This document shows positions 1 through 9,892 of a stretch of 43,205 nucleotides of DNA, piece after piece (within the stretch, counting starts at the first letter, position 1; each line of letters opens with the position of its first letter). Origin of the DNA: CAYSLC01 sp964431545 (GTDB taxonomy: Bacteria; Desulfobacterota; Desulfobacteria; Desulfobacterales; JAABSP01); NCBI GenBank assembly GCA_964431545.1, contig CAYSLC010000018.1, forward strand, positions 1 to 43,205. Reading direction: 5' to 3'. Both the position numbers and the translations under genes were made by a program. The notes under the pieces were generated by a model, which made no database searches, was not told where the DNA came from, and saw only the letters and a program-made list of their open reading frames with translations.

Positions 1-1
1 G

Positions 2-415
2 GCTGTTCTGCTCGTCGCGGTCGTCGTCTTGACCGGTGGGCTTCCCTGGACACTCATCCTTCTGCCCTTTGCCTGGTGTCCGATCCTCTTTTTGGGACTC
101 GGCGTCGGTTTTCTGGGCTCCTCCCTGGGCGTCTTTTTCAGGGATCTGCCGCCCATCGCCCAACTTCTTTCCACGATGCTCTTTTTCATGTCTCCGATCT
201 TGTACCCCGTCAGCGCCGTGCCCGAATCGTACCGATTCATCTACCATTTCAACCCGATCGCCATCTGTGTCGAAGAGGCAAGGCGGGTCATTCTCTGGGG
301 GACGATTCCCGATGTTTCCAGGATCCTTGTGGCGAGCCTGTTCTCATTTGTTTTCCTGGTGTTTTGCTACAATTGGTTCTCCCGCTGCAGAGAGGCGTTC
401 GCGGATGTTTTGTAG
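2..415 (+). CDS. wzm: ABC-2 type polysaccharide export permease (Wzm-like), C-terminal part
   Basis: This is the C-terminal part, about 137 codons, of the membrane permease of an ABC exporter; the start lies upstream of the window. Hydrophobic segments alternate with short polar loops. The stretch FFRDLPPIAQLLSTMLFFMS, followed by a YPVSAVPE segment and an EEARRVILWG segment, is typical of the Wzm/RfbA/KpsM permeases that carry undecaprenyl-linked O-antigen or capsule across the inner membrane. The matching ATPase (Wzt) lies at 1264, separated from the permease by a sulfotransferase gene, which is an uncommon interruption of the usual wzm-wzt pair. The reading frame is open from the first bases and stops at TAG 413-415. 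Family assignment is firm; the substrate cannot be read from this part. Confidence 0.88.
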   Translation, partial: AVLLVAVVVLTGGLPWTLILLPFAWCPILFLGLGVGFLGSSLGVFFRDLPPIAQLLSTMLFFMSPILYPVSAVPESYRFIYHFNPIAICVEEARRVILWGTIPDVSRILVASLFSFVFLVFCYNWFSRCREAFADVL

Positions 416-434
416 GAGAGAAACCGAGATTGGG

Positions 435-451
435 TCGGTGGTTCCCACCGA
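435..451 (+). other. small perfect inverted repeat between permease and sulfotransferase
   Basis: TCGGTGG (435-441) and CCACCGA (445-451) form a 7-bp stem with a 3-base loop in the 81-base spacer after the permease gene. There is no T-run behind it, so it is not a standard terminator. It could slow polymerase or shield mRNA, or it could be chance. No good ribosome-binding site or promoter is otherwise visible in this spacer. Confidence 0.3.
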
Positions 452-496
452 AAAGGGTGGGGCGATCGGGGATCGAAAGTTTTCTGGATGGTTTGA

Positions 497-1267
497 ATGA
501 ACCGTCTCCTGATCTATACGGTCCATAAAGCCGGCTCGTCCTTTCTCCACCAGTTGACGTCTGAAATCGCCAAGCGAATGGAACTGCCCTACTATTCGAT
601 AAACGATCCCCAATTTTTCGATGACATCAAGCGCAAATCCTGGCGAGCGTTTATTCTGGAGGGGGGAAAACACGGTGTTTTCGGTCCCATCCGTGCCGGT
701 GCCGCGGAACCCTGCGCCGTGGGGGACCGGGCGGGGGATTCCGTGATTCTGCACGTGAGGGATCCCCGGGATGTCTTGACCTCTCTGTATTATTCCTATT
801 GTTACAGCCATATCCGGCAGAGCGGGGTCTTTTCCCCATCCGGAGATGACCGGAGGCGTACGGCGCAAAAAGGGATTGATCGATTCGTAATGGACAATGC
901 CGAAGATTTCAAAACGCGATACGAGCTTCTTGGACGTATCTGTTCCATGTCCAACAGATCCTTTCTGAAGTATGAAGATATGGTTCGGGACTATGGGTAC
1001 TGGTTGGGGAAATTTCTGCCCCCTTTTTGGGCGTTATATCAGAATGGCACGAGAAAACCTCTCCCCTACGACCACTATTATGAAGCGTTTTTCCAAATGC
1101 ACCGAGATGACTTTTCACCAAAAGAAGAAGATATCTTCGACCATAAAAGACAAATAATGCCGGGCGATCACAGGCGCAAACTGAAGCCTGAAACCGTTCA
1201 ATTTCTGTCGGGTCTGTTCCGGGATAGTCTTCGTACGTTCGGCTATTCGGTTTCAGCGGCGGAATGA
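497..1267 (+). CDS. sulfotransferase-domain protein
   Basis: This 256-aa protein probably transfers sulfate from PAPS to a sugar. The N-terminal loop at residues 8-17 (TVHKAGSSFL) matches the 5'-phosphosulfate-binding loop of sulfotransferases, and VILHVRDPRDVLTSLYYS (residues 83-100) matches the 3'-phosphate-binding motif, with the R-D-P-R-D core at 88-92. There is no signal peptide, so the enzyme should act in the cytoplasm on the growing or finished glycan. It sits between the permease and ATPase genes, and its stop overlaps the wzt start by four bases (ATGA), so translation is coupled. That position suggests it modifies the exported polymer, perhaps its end. No strong ribosome-binding site precedes ATG 497. 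Fold assignment is fairly sure; the acceptor is unknown. Confidence 0.8.
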   Translation: MNRLLIYTVHKAGSSFLHQLTSEIAKRMELPYYSINDPQFFDDIKRKSWRAFILEGGKHGVFGPIRAGAAEPCAVGDRAGDSVILHVRDPRDVLTSLYYSYCYSHIRQSGVFSPSGDDRRRTAQKGIDRFVMDNAEDFKTRYELLGRICSMSNRSFLKYEDMVRDYGYWLGKFLPPFWALYQNGTRKPLPYDHYYEAFFQMHRDDFSPKEEDIFDHKRQIMPGDHRRKLKPETVQFLSGLFRDSLRTFGYSVSAAE

Positions 1268-2613
1268 ATTATCCATCCAAATCCGAGAGACCGAGCCCAT
1301 GCATCTCGGGAACCGCCGTTCATGTTGAAGATGTGGGCAAATCCTATCCGGTTTTCACTTCGGCTCGAGATCGCCTGAAGCAGGTTCTTTTCGGAAATCG
1401 AAGCCGCGGTTACAAGGAACATTGGGCCTTACGGGGAGTCACCTTCGATCTTGAAAAAGGGGCATCCGTTGGTGTGATTGGGAGAAACGGCTCTGGAAAA
1501 TCGACCCTCCTGCAGATTATCTCGGGAACCCTGACACCGACTTCCGGCAATGTGAAGGTCGATGGCGTGATCGGCGCTCTTCTGGAGTTGGGCAGTGGTT
1601 TCAATCCGGAATTCACCGGTCGGGAAAACGTGTTTCTGAACGGGTCGATCCTCGGATTGCGGCGGAAGGAGATTTCCGAGCGGTTTCGGGACATCGAAGT
1701 ATTCGCGGAAATCGGGGATTATATCGATCAGCCGGTGAAAACCTATTCGAGCGGCATGATGGTGAGGCTCGCTTTCGCCGTCCAAACGGTAATCGAGCCT
1801 GAGATCCTCATCGTCGATGAAGCGTTGAGCGTCGGAGATATCTTTTTTGCACAGAAGTGCGCCCGCAGGATGAACGACCTCCGGGACGGGGGGACCTCTC
1901 TTCTGTTCGTATCCCATGATATGGGAGCGGTTCGGGATCTGTGTCAGAAGGTTCTGGTTCTTCATGACGGAGAACCGATTTACTGGGGAGATACCGAGGA
2001 CGGGATCCGGACCTACTTCCAAACCTCCTCCAGCAGGTTTCTCAGTTATTCCGACCCCGACAAATCGGACACTCTCCGAAGCAAAATGGAGAAGGCCGCC
2101 GACATTCATCTGGAACGTTATCTCTGGCGGTCCGAGGTTTTGGGTGGCGCTTCCACCGCGGTTCAGAAAGGTCGGATTCTCGGCATCGACGTCCGGAATC
2201 AATCCGGCCTCTCGACCCTGACCTGCGAAATGGGCTCTCGGATGAACTTTTACGTATTGTACCAGTCCCCGGCACAAGAGCGGATTCACGTGACCGTAAT
2301 TCTAAAAAACCGGAGGGATCAGACGATCTACAGCGGAGGGTCGTATACACTCCGGAAAGACCCTCCCCGATCCAACGCATCCGGGAAGCTCCTCTTCAAG
2401 CTCGCGCTCGAAATGGCTGTCGAGGCGGGTGAATATACCTTTTCGGTCAATCTGGGGAAATTATCCCAGGGAACCTTCCCCGTGGTGAAAGTGGATGAGA
2501 GCCCTCCTCTGGGGCCGCTGCGGATCAGATGGGATTATGAAACCAAACGGCCCCCTTTTTTCGGGATGTTCGGGCTCCGTTCGGAAGCCTCATTTCACGA
2601 AGCCTCTTTCTAA
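1264..2613 (+). CDS. wzt: ABC transporter ATP-binding protein with C-terminal glycan-binding domain (Wzt)
   Basis: This is the ATPase subunit (449 aa) of the polysaccharide exporter. Walker A is GRNGSGKS (residues 73-80), the ABC signature is YSSGMMVR (161-168), Walker B is ILIVDE (181-186) and the H-loop histidine is at 218. This spacing is normal for Wzt/KpsT proteins. Residues from about 270 to the end form an extra, beta-rich region (it includes RILGIDVRNQSG and FYVLYQSP) that fits the Wzt C-terminal carbohydrate-binding domain. In E. coli O8/O9a that domain recognises the capped non-reducing end of the O-antigen and makes export depend on chain termination. The start ATG overlaps the preceding stop. 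The partner permease is the gene at the left edge. An export-coupled, capped polymer is an inference from this domain. Confidence 0.93.
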   Translation: MNYPSKSERPSPCISGTAVHVEDVGKSYPVFTSARDRLKQVLFGNRSRGYKEHWALRGVTFDLEKGASVGVIGRNGSGKSTLLQIISGTLTPTSGNVKVDGVIGALLELGSGFNPEFTGRENVFLNGSILGLRRKEISERFRDIEVFAEIGDYIDQPVKTYSSGMMVRLAFAVQTVIEPEILIVDEALSVGDIFFAQKCARRMNDLRDGGTSLLFVSHDMGAVRDLCQKVLVLHDGEPIYWGDTEDGIRTYFQTSSSRFLSYSDPDKSDTLRSKMEKAADIHLERYLWRSEVLGGASTAVQKGRILGIDVRNQSGLSTLTCEMGSRMNFYVLYQSPAQERIHVTVILKNRRDQTIYSGGSYTLRKDPPRSNASGKLLFKLALEMAVEAGEYTFSVNLGKLSQGTFPVVKVDESPPLGPLRIRWDYETKRPPFFGMFGLRSEASFHEASF

Positions 2614-2628
2614 GATCGGGAGACGGAT

Positions 2629-3513
2629 TTGATTGTTTGGCTGGCCTCCTATCCCCGCTCCGGCAACACGCTTCTCCGTACGATTTTTCAGCACACCATG
2701 GGTGTGCATTCCTACTCGGACGAAATGGTACAACGGGAAAGTGAATTCCGTCGAAATCCGTCGCTGATCGGGCATGTGGAATGGTCCGGCGACTGGAACA
2801 CCTTCTATTCCGAAGCCACGGCTTCGCCGGAGCCGGTGCTGGTGAAAACCCATCTTCCCCCCCGGGACCGGCAGCCGTTTCTCTATGTCGTTCGGGACGG
2901 CCGTTCAGCTTTACAATCTTACCGGAAATTTCATCAGAATTTCAACGGAATCGACAAAACCTTCCCCGAGCTGATACTCGGGGCGGACGCATATGGCGAC
3001 TGGAGCAGCCACTACGAAGCCTGGAACCAACGGGAAGGCGTTCGTGGACATCTGCTCCGGTTCGATGAGCTGATGGAAATCGATGTGGAGACCCTGGCTG
3101 TGGTATCAAAGTTTATCGGGAATAAAGGGCCGATCCGTCCCTGGTCGAATCCGGTTGCGCATCTGCGGCAGGTGGAGCCCCGCTTTTTCCATCGGCGGGA
3201 AACGCGTTTTATACCGGATTCGGGCTGGACGCCGGCGGTGGAATCCTTTTTTCGAGCGCTTCATGGTTCACTTATGATGCAATTGGGTTATTTCCGGGAC
3301 GAGAAGGAGACTGCGGAGCCGGTCTCCGGCTTTTCTGCCCTTGCCGATGATCTGAGTACGATGATGACTGCTCTGTGGAAGAAAAATCTCGAGCTGACCG
3401 ATACTTGTAAGGAACGCCTCGATCTGATTGAGAGGCTGGATGGCGAATGCAAACGCCGGGATGCGGAGATCGAAAGGCTGCGAAAGGCCCTGGAAAGGAG
3501 ACCTATCTCTTGA
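2629..3513 (+). CDS. sulfotransferase with C-terminal coiled coil
   Basis: This 294-aa protein is a second, distinct PAPS-dependent sulfotransferase. Residues 5-17 (LASYPRSGNTLLR) are a textbook 5'-phosphosulfate loop, VLVKTHLPP (70-78) follows, and FLYVVRDGRSALQSY (84-98) is the 3'-phosphate motif. From about residue 240 the chain becomes a charged heptad-like helix (DLIERLDGECKRRDAEIERL), a coiled-coil tail not needed for catalysis that may dock the enzyme to the coiled-coil proteins encoded just downstream. The start is TTG 2629, 15 bases after the wzt stop, with GGGAG just upstream. The gene overlaps the next by the TTGA junction. Two sulfotransferases in one locus point to a sulfated surface polymer, which is an inference. 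Confidence 0.82.
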   Translation: MIVWLASYPRSGNTLLRTIFQHTMGVHSYSDEMVQRESEFRRNPSLIGHVEWSGDWNTFYSEATASPEPVLVKTHLPPRDRQPFLYVVRDGRSALQSYRKFHQNFNGIDKTFPELILGADAYGDWSSHYEAWNQREGVRGHLLRFDELMEIDVETLAVVSKFIGNKGPIRPWSNPVAHLRQVEPRFFHRRETRFIPDSGWTPAVESFFRALHGSLMMQLGYFRDEKETAEPVSGFSALADDLSTMMTALWKKNLELTDTCKERLDLIERLDGECKRRDAEIERLRKALERRPIS

Positions 3514-4010
3514 TTCGAAAATTATCCGACTGGCTGGCATTTCGGATCGAAGAGTGGCTTTCCAATTCAGGCGAATCCCGGTTGAAAAGGCAGATGCATT
3601 ATTGCGGCCACAATGTCCGACTCTATTCTCCCCTGGTCTTTTACGGACCCGAGGCGCTGGATGTGGGCGACGACACCAGCATCGCTGCCTTTGTCCACAT
3701 CTGGTGCGGCGGCCGGGTCATCATCGGAGCACGTTGCATGATCGGCAGCCATGTGGCCATCAGTTCCCTCACCCATGATTACCAAAAGCCGGAAATGTGG
3801 AAGACCATTGTGGCAAGACCCGTCGTGATCGAGGACGATGTCTGGATCGGTGCCCATGCGGCGGTGCTCCCCGGGGTCACTGTCGGGAACGGCGCGGTGA
3901 TCGGAGCAGGCGCAATGGTCACCACCGATGTTCCTCCGGGTGTGATCGTCACCGGAATTCCCGGTCGTGTCACGGGCTCTCGCCCGAACCGGCGGATGTC
4001 GACCGGGTAG
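3510..4010 (+). CDS. hexapeptide-repeat (left-handed beta-helix) O-acyltransferase
   Basis: This protein of about 166 aa belongs to the LacA/NodL/WbbJ-like acyltransferase group, which transfers acetyl or similar groups from acyl-CoA to sugar hydroxyls. Imperfect hexapeptide repeats run through the middle and end (for example VGDDTSIAAFVHIW, RVIIGARCMIGSH, VVIEDDVWIGAHAAVLPGV, VTVGNGAVIGAGAMVT), followed by the usual TDVPPGVIVTGIPGR closing segment. The SSLTHDY segment carries the histidine expected near the active site. TTG 3510 is chosen as start because it overlaps the previous TGA and has AAGGAG about 10 bases upstream; the frame stays open further upstream but without support. It probably acetylates a residue of the polysaccharide. 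Confidence 0.85.
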   Translation: MIRKLSDWLAFRIEEWLSNSGESRLKRQMHYCGHNVRLYSPLVFYGPEALDVGDDTSIAAFVHIWCGGRVIIGARCMIGSHVAISSLTHDYQKPEMWKTIVARPVVIEDDVWIGAHAAVLPGVTVGNGAVIGAGAMVTTDVPPGVIVTGIPGRVTGSRPNRRMSTG

Positions 4011-4014
4011 GCTC

Positions 4015-6029
4015 ATGGGCGCGGTTCACTTCTCAATCGACAAAGAGCTGGTCCGGTTTTTCAAAAACCGTCTTCCGCTGTCCACTTTCGTCGAGACCGG
4101 GACCTACAAAGGGGATTCCCTGGCGCGGGTTCGCCCGTTCTTCGATCACCTCTATTCGGTGGAGTCTTCGAGGCGGTTTTTCGACGAAGCGCTCGGCCGG
4201 TTTTCAGGAGATTCCGCCGTCGACATCCGGTTCGGGGATTCCGTCGAATGGCTGGCGAGGCTTTCGACGTCCTTTGAGGGAGAGTCGACGCTTTTCTGGC
4301 TCGATGCCCATTGGTGCGTGGACGAGGGGACCGCCGGCGAAACCTCCCAGTGCCCCCTCCTGGGAGAACTATCCGCCATCGGCGCCCTCCATCCCGAAAG
4401 CGTGGTCTTGGTGGACGATTTTCGTTATTTTTTAAGTCCGCCCAACGCCCCACACGATATTTCACACTGGCCGGCGCTGGAAGAAGTCCTGGCGGCCCTC
4501 GGGAGTCTCAGCAGAGTGCATGCCCTGATGGTCTTCAACGATGTGGGGGTGTTTTATCCCGGCTTCCTTGGAAATGAAATGCGGGAACATGCGCGTTGCC
4601 ATGGCGTAGACTGGCTTCGGATCGCGGACAAAAGCAGAGAGTATGATGAGGTTTTGCACCAGGCTCGGGAGAAAGACCAGGCCCTTTGTGAAAAAGAACA
4701 GGAAATTGTTCGACTTGCCCGTGCCATCGACCAGATAAAAAATGATCATCTGCAAGAGAAATCAGGGTATACCGGTGAAATCCACCGGCTATCCGCCATT
4801 GCCGATGAACGTGCCGGCGTTATCGGACGGTTGAATACACAGCTTTCGGAAGCACTGGCCATCTGTCGTATGGCCAGGGAGGCGGAGGCGGAAAGAACAC
4901 AGGCACTCAACGATCTGACGTCCACCCATGCAGCCGACATGAAGCGAGCTGAAGAAAGGTTATCGGCGCAAGAGATTCGGATCACGGAGTTGGTGGACAG
5001 AAACGCTGCGTTGAACCGGATCATTGCAGATCAGGGCGAGATCATAGGCCAGTACCGTCGGCGCCGGTTTTTTTATCGCGCAATGCAATGGGGGAAGCGA
5101 CGCAGGGAAGCCGCGGAAAGCTTTTTTCAACGGTTCCGGTGGAGAGTGCGGGATTTTTTCCAGCCCCGTCTGGGGTCGCTCCAGCAATATCCGCCGCGCC
5201 CCCTCGCCATCCCCGATTGGTACCATCGGATTCCGGCTTCTATGAGCTGGCCGGTTGTCACCCTGGTGACGCCGTCCTTCCAACAATCCGAATTTCTTCA
5301 ACGGACCCTGGAAAGTGTCCGTTCCCAAAGCTATCCAGCGCTTGAGTATGTGATCCAGGATGGGGGTTCCACCGATGATACGGTGAACATACTCCGGCGG
5401 TATGAAGGTTTTCTTCATAGATGGAAATCCGAGCGGGACGAAGGCCAGACCAACGCCATCAACCGGGGATTCGAGAAGACGACAGGGGAGATCATGGCTT
5501 GGCTCAATTCTGATGACATGCTGCTCCCCGGCGCGATCCATTATGTGGCGGATTATTTCCGTCGTCATGCCGATGTTGATGCGCTCTACGGCCATCGGAT
5601 TCTGGTGGATGAAGAGGATCGGGAGATCGGCCGCTGGGTCCTTCCTCCTCACGATCGTCGGGCGCTTACCTGGGCGGATTTCGTGCCGCAGGAGACCCTG
5701 TTCTGGCGCCGGAGAATTTGGGAGCAGGTCGGCGGACGGCTGGATGAACGTTTCCAATTCGCCATGGATTGGGATCTGCTGCTCCGCTTTCAGGACACCG
5801 GGGCAAAGATCGTCAGGGTTCCCCGGTTTCTGGGTGCATTCCGCGTCCATAGCCGCCAGAAGACCTCCTCCGATCTTACCGGCACGGGATGGCGGGAGAT
5901 GAAACAGCTTCGCCGCCGCTGCCACGGACGGGAGGTGGATGACGGCGAGATCGGCCCCAATCTGCGGCGGTATTACTTTTCCCATTTTCTCCTGACCAAA
6001 CTCTTTCGGGCGGGAGTCCTTCAATACTG

Positions 6030-6030
<1 letters not shown>
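4015..6030 (+). CDS. methyltransferase-like / coiled-coil / GT2 glycosyltransferase fusion
   Basis: This 671-aa protein has three parts. Residues 1-205 resemble a class I SAM-dependent methyltransferase-like domain: FVETGTYKGDS (25-35), YSVE (47-50), FWLDAHW (94-100) and VVLVDDFRYF (130-139). Residues about 210-350 are a long charged helix, probably coiled coil. Residues 414 to about 640 are a GT-A family 2 glycosyltransferase: VTLVTPSFQQ, the nucleotide-binding QDGGSTDD (448-455), the metal-binding NSDD (498-501) and a conserved W-rich acceptor region. ATG 4015, five bases after the previous stop, is taken as start; the frame extends 16 codons upstream inside the acyltransferase gene. The layout recalls WbdD, in which a capping methyltransferase and a coiled-coil ruler set O-antigen length, but here a transferase is fused on. 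Methyltransferase activity is unproven because the motif I glycines are atypical. Confidence 0.82.
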
Positions 6031-7312
<1,282 letters not shown>

Positions 7313-7313
<1 letters not shown>

Positions 7314-8911
7314 TGGCACATATCGCAGTGGATCTTACCCCTTTACGACCCGGAGGCGAAAACGGAGGTGTCAAGGTGTTGACGCTGGAACTGCTGCGTG
7401 CCTTTCGAAAGGCGGGCGTAGGCCATACCTTCACTCTGCTCACCGGGTCCTGGTGCCATGAGGAGCTGGCGGAATTGGACGGCCCGAATATGAAACGGCT
7501 TCAGGTGATAAAAGAAAGACCGTTTCCGACCTCCTCCAGAATGCGGTTTCACGGGCGCGCCATGCGGATGGTGGCGCACCTGGCCCGGCGTATCGGCAGG
7601 GCCGTATCCAGAAGCCGTTTTGGATCCTTTCCGCTGCGCACCCGGAATGTATCCCTGTTATTCTGCCCCTTTACCGCGCCGACGTTCTCTGAGCCGGGAA
7701 TTCCGGTCGTTTCGGTGATCCATGATCTCCAGCATCGCGCCTATCCCGATTTTTTTTCATCCGAAGAGATCGCGGAGCGGGATTGTTTCATGGCCCAGGC
7801 CGGTCGTGAGGCGACATGTATCGTTTGTGTCTCTGAAAGTGTAAAAAATTCGGTGATCTCTGAATTGGGCATCCTGCCTGAGAGAATCCGTGTATTTCCC
7901 AATGTGATACAGTCCCGGCTCGGGAAAATCGAACCAGAAGCCGCATCGGAACGGCGTCGAAAATTGGGACTGAAACATTCCTTTTTTTTTTATCCCGCCA
8001 ATTATTGGCCTCACAAAAATCATCGCATGCTGTTGGTTGCATACGGTATGCTGCGATCCCGACTCGGTGACATGACCCCCGATCTTGTGTTTACGGGGGC
8101 ATCATGTCCGGCCGAGGAGGATCTTCGAGAAGCAGCTCTCCGCATGGGCCTGGAAAAAGAGATTCATTTCCTCGGACATCTTCCCGAAAACGACTTCGAT
8201 GCCGTCTGGCAGGGATGTTTCGCATTGGTTTTCCCCTCACTGTATGAGGGCTTCGGCATACCACTACTGGAGGCAATGGCGTTGGGCAAACCGGTTTTGG
8301 CCAGTGAAGTCACCAGCCTGCCCGAGGTCGGCGGCGAAGCCGCCTTCTATTTCGATCCCCGATTGCCCGAGGAGATGGCCGCGGCCATGGAAAAGGTGGT
8401 GACCGAATCGGCGCGATCCGAAGAGATGGTAGTAAAGGGGCGTGCCCGAGCCAGGGATTTCTCCTCCATTGAGGTGGGTCGCCTCTACTTAGAGCTTTTT
8501 GAGGAAGTTCTGACACGACCGAAGCCGGTATGGGACGGGGTCACCGGAGTTTACCCCGACGGTTGGACCGGTGCCGAGGTTTTGATCTCCCTTACGCCGA
8601 GGGAGGCTCCTTTCCGGTTGGTGATCCTTGCCGATGTTCCCGAGTCCTTACCCCATTTTCGGGTGGAAATTCGGGCACATCACCATAACGGGGATCTTCA
8701 ATCCCAGCGCTCCAGCCGTGGCCGAGTGGTGCGCCTCTCCATGGAGTTGTCGGAAAGGATTTCTTGGATCATCCTCTCGATCTCTCCGGTCTTCCGGCCG
8801 GTCGAGTGGGATATGGGACCGGATACCCGGTTGCTCGGCGTGAAGCTGCGGGAATGCTGGCTGATGGAGTCGGACGGGCGCCGGGTCGATCTACCGTTGG
8901 AGTGGAATTGA
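7313..8911 (+). CDS. GT4 glycosyltransferase with C-terminal 'DGW' module
   Basis: This 532-aa protein has a GT-B fold glycosyltransferase (family 4) at residues 1-400: a glycine-rich start (PLRPGGENGGV, 10-20), the inter-domain SVIHDLQH (134-141), ANYWPHKNHRML (229-240) and the E-x7-E retaining signature in YEGFGIPLLEAMA (311-323). Residues about 407-515 are an added module beginning WDGVTGVYPDGWTGAEV and ending FRPVEWDMGPDTRLLGVKL. The same module occurs twice at the C-terminus of the membrane protein encoded at 12678. The module is predicted beta-rich and may bind glycan or assemble the enzymes. The gene overlaps its neighbours by one and four bases. Transferase family is sure; sugar specificity is unknown. 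Confidence 0.87.
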
Positions 8912-9798
8912 AGCCGGTTCTCAGTGTGGTCACGCCCTCTTTCAACCAGGGCCGGTTTATAGAGAGGACGATTCAAAGCGTCCTTTCCCAGGGTATCCAG
9001 GGGCTGGAATATGTCATCGTGGATGGTGGATCTACGGATGAAACGGTTTCCATTCTCGAGGAGTACGGGGATCGGCTTCGATGGGTATCCGAACCGGACC
9101 GCGGCCAAGCCCACGCGGTCAACAAGGGGATCCGCATGACCCGGGGAGAGTTCATCGGTTGGCTCAATTCCGACGATCTCTACTTTCCCGGCGCTTTATC
9201 GACGGTGGTGGACTATTTCGTTGACCATCCAGAGGCGGAAATCCTTTACGGAGAGGCTGACCACATCGACGTTCGAGATCGGTCAATCGAACCGTACTAT
9301 ACGGAAGATTGGGATTACGAAAGATTGAAGGAGATCTGTTATATCTGCCAACCGGCCGTCTTTTTTCGCAGGCGGCTGGTGGATCGGATGGGACCGTTGG
9401 ACGAGCGTCTGCAGTACTGCATGGATTATGAATATTGGCTCCGTATTGGACGGTCCACCAGGTTCCATCGTCTTGTGCGCCCATTGGCCGGATCCCGCTT
9501 ATACGAAACAAACAAGACCATTGGTGCGCGGCTTGCCGTCCATCGGGAGATGAATGATATGCTCAGGGAGAGTCTCGGGCGGGTTCCCGCCAAATGGATC
9601 TTCGCGTACGCCCATGCGTTGGTGAATGAAAAGACGGTGGATCGTTCCTCTCCTTTGAAAAATTTTGAATATGTGTCCCGCTTGATCCTGTCGGCATGTC
9701 TATCTTTTCTTCTTTGGCGACGGAAGCCGGCCCGGAATGATTGGAAGACCATGATGGGATGGGGCCGCGGCGCACTGGGTGCCCTGCTGAGGCGATGA
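8908..9798 (+). CDS. GT2 glycosyltransferase
   Basis: This protein of about 296 aa is a single-domain GT-A family 2 enzyme: VLSVVTPSFNQGRF at the N-terminus, VIVDGGSTDETVS for the nucleotide sugar, NSDDLYFPGA with the metal-binding DD, and MDYEYWLRIG near the acceptor site. The frame is open further upstream, but the likely start is TTG 8908, which overlaps the previous TGA and has GGAG five bases ahead; GTG 8902 is the alternative. It closely resembles the GT2 domains at 4015 and 6030. It probably adds one residue of the repeat unit. Its stop overlaps the start of the glycosyltransferase remnant at 9798. Confidence 0.85.
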   Translation: MKPVLSVVTPSFNQGRFIERTIQSVLSQGIQGLEYVIVDGGSTDETVSILEEYGDRLRWVSEPDRGQAHAVNKGIRMTRGEFIGWLNSDDLYFPGALSTVVDYFVDHPEAEILYGEADHIDVRDRSIEPYYTEDWDYERLKEICYICQPAVFFRRRLVDRMGPLDERLQYCMDYEYWLRIGRSTRFHRLVRPLAGSRLYETNKTIGARLAVHREMNDMLRESLGRVPAKWIFAYAHALVNEKTVDRSSPLKNFEYVSRLILSACLSFLLWRRKPARNDWKTMMGWGRGALGALLRR

Positions 9799-9857
9799 TG
9801 AAAATCGGATTCGTCATCAGTTTCCCTTTTTTTGGAAGCGACTTGCCGATTCCCTGA
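9798..9857 (+). pseudogene. remnant of a GT4 glycosyltransferase start (internally deleted)
   Basis: This is a 19-codon open frame, MKIGFVISFPFFGSDLPIP. It starts on an ATG overlapping the stop of the preceding GT2 gene and ends at TGA 9855-9857. Its first eight residues match the start of the intact GT4 protein at 10487 (MKIGFDVS), and the following FPFFGSD matches YPFFGSD near residue 41 of that protein. It therefore reads like a copy whose segment of about 33 residues was lost and whose remainder was replaced. The first 24 bases agree at 21 positions by my count. It could also be a recombination scar left when the locus was rearranged. It is too short to be an enzyme. Confidence 0.5.
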
Positions 9858-9892
9858 TTCATTCACACGCCTCATAGGTTTTGGAGGCTGAA

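Noticed and set aside
416..496. A possible 32-codon frame starting TTG after AGGAG behind the permease gene.
   Set aside because: Poor spacing, no sequence character, and it runs out of frame into the sulfotransferase gene.
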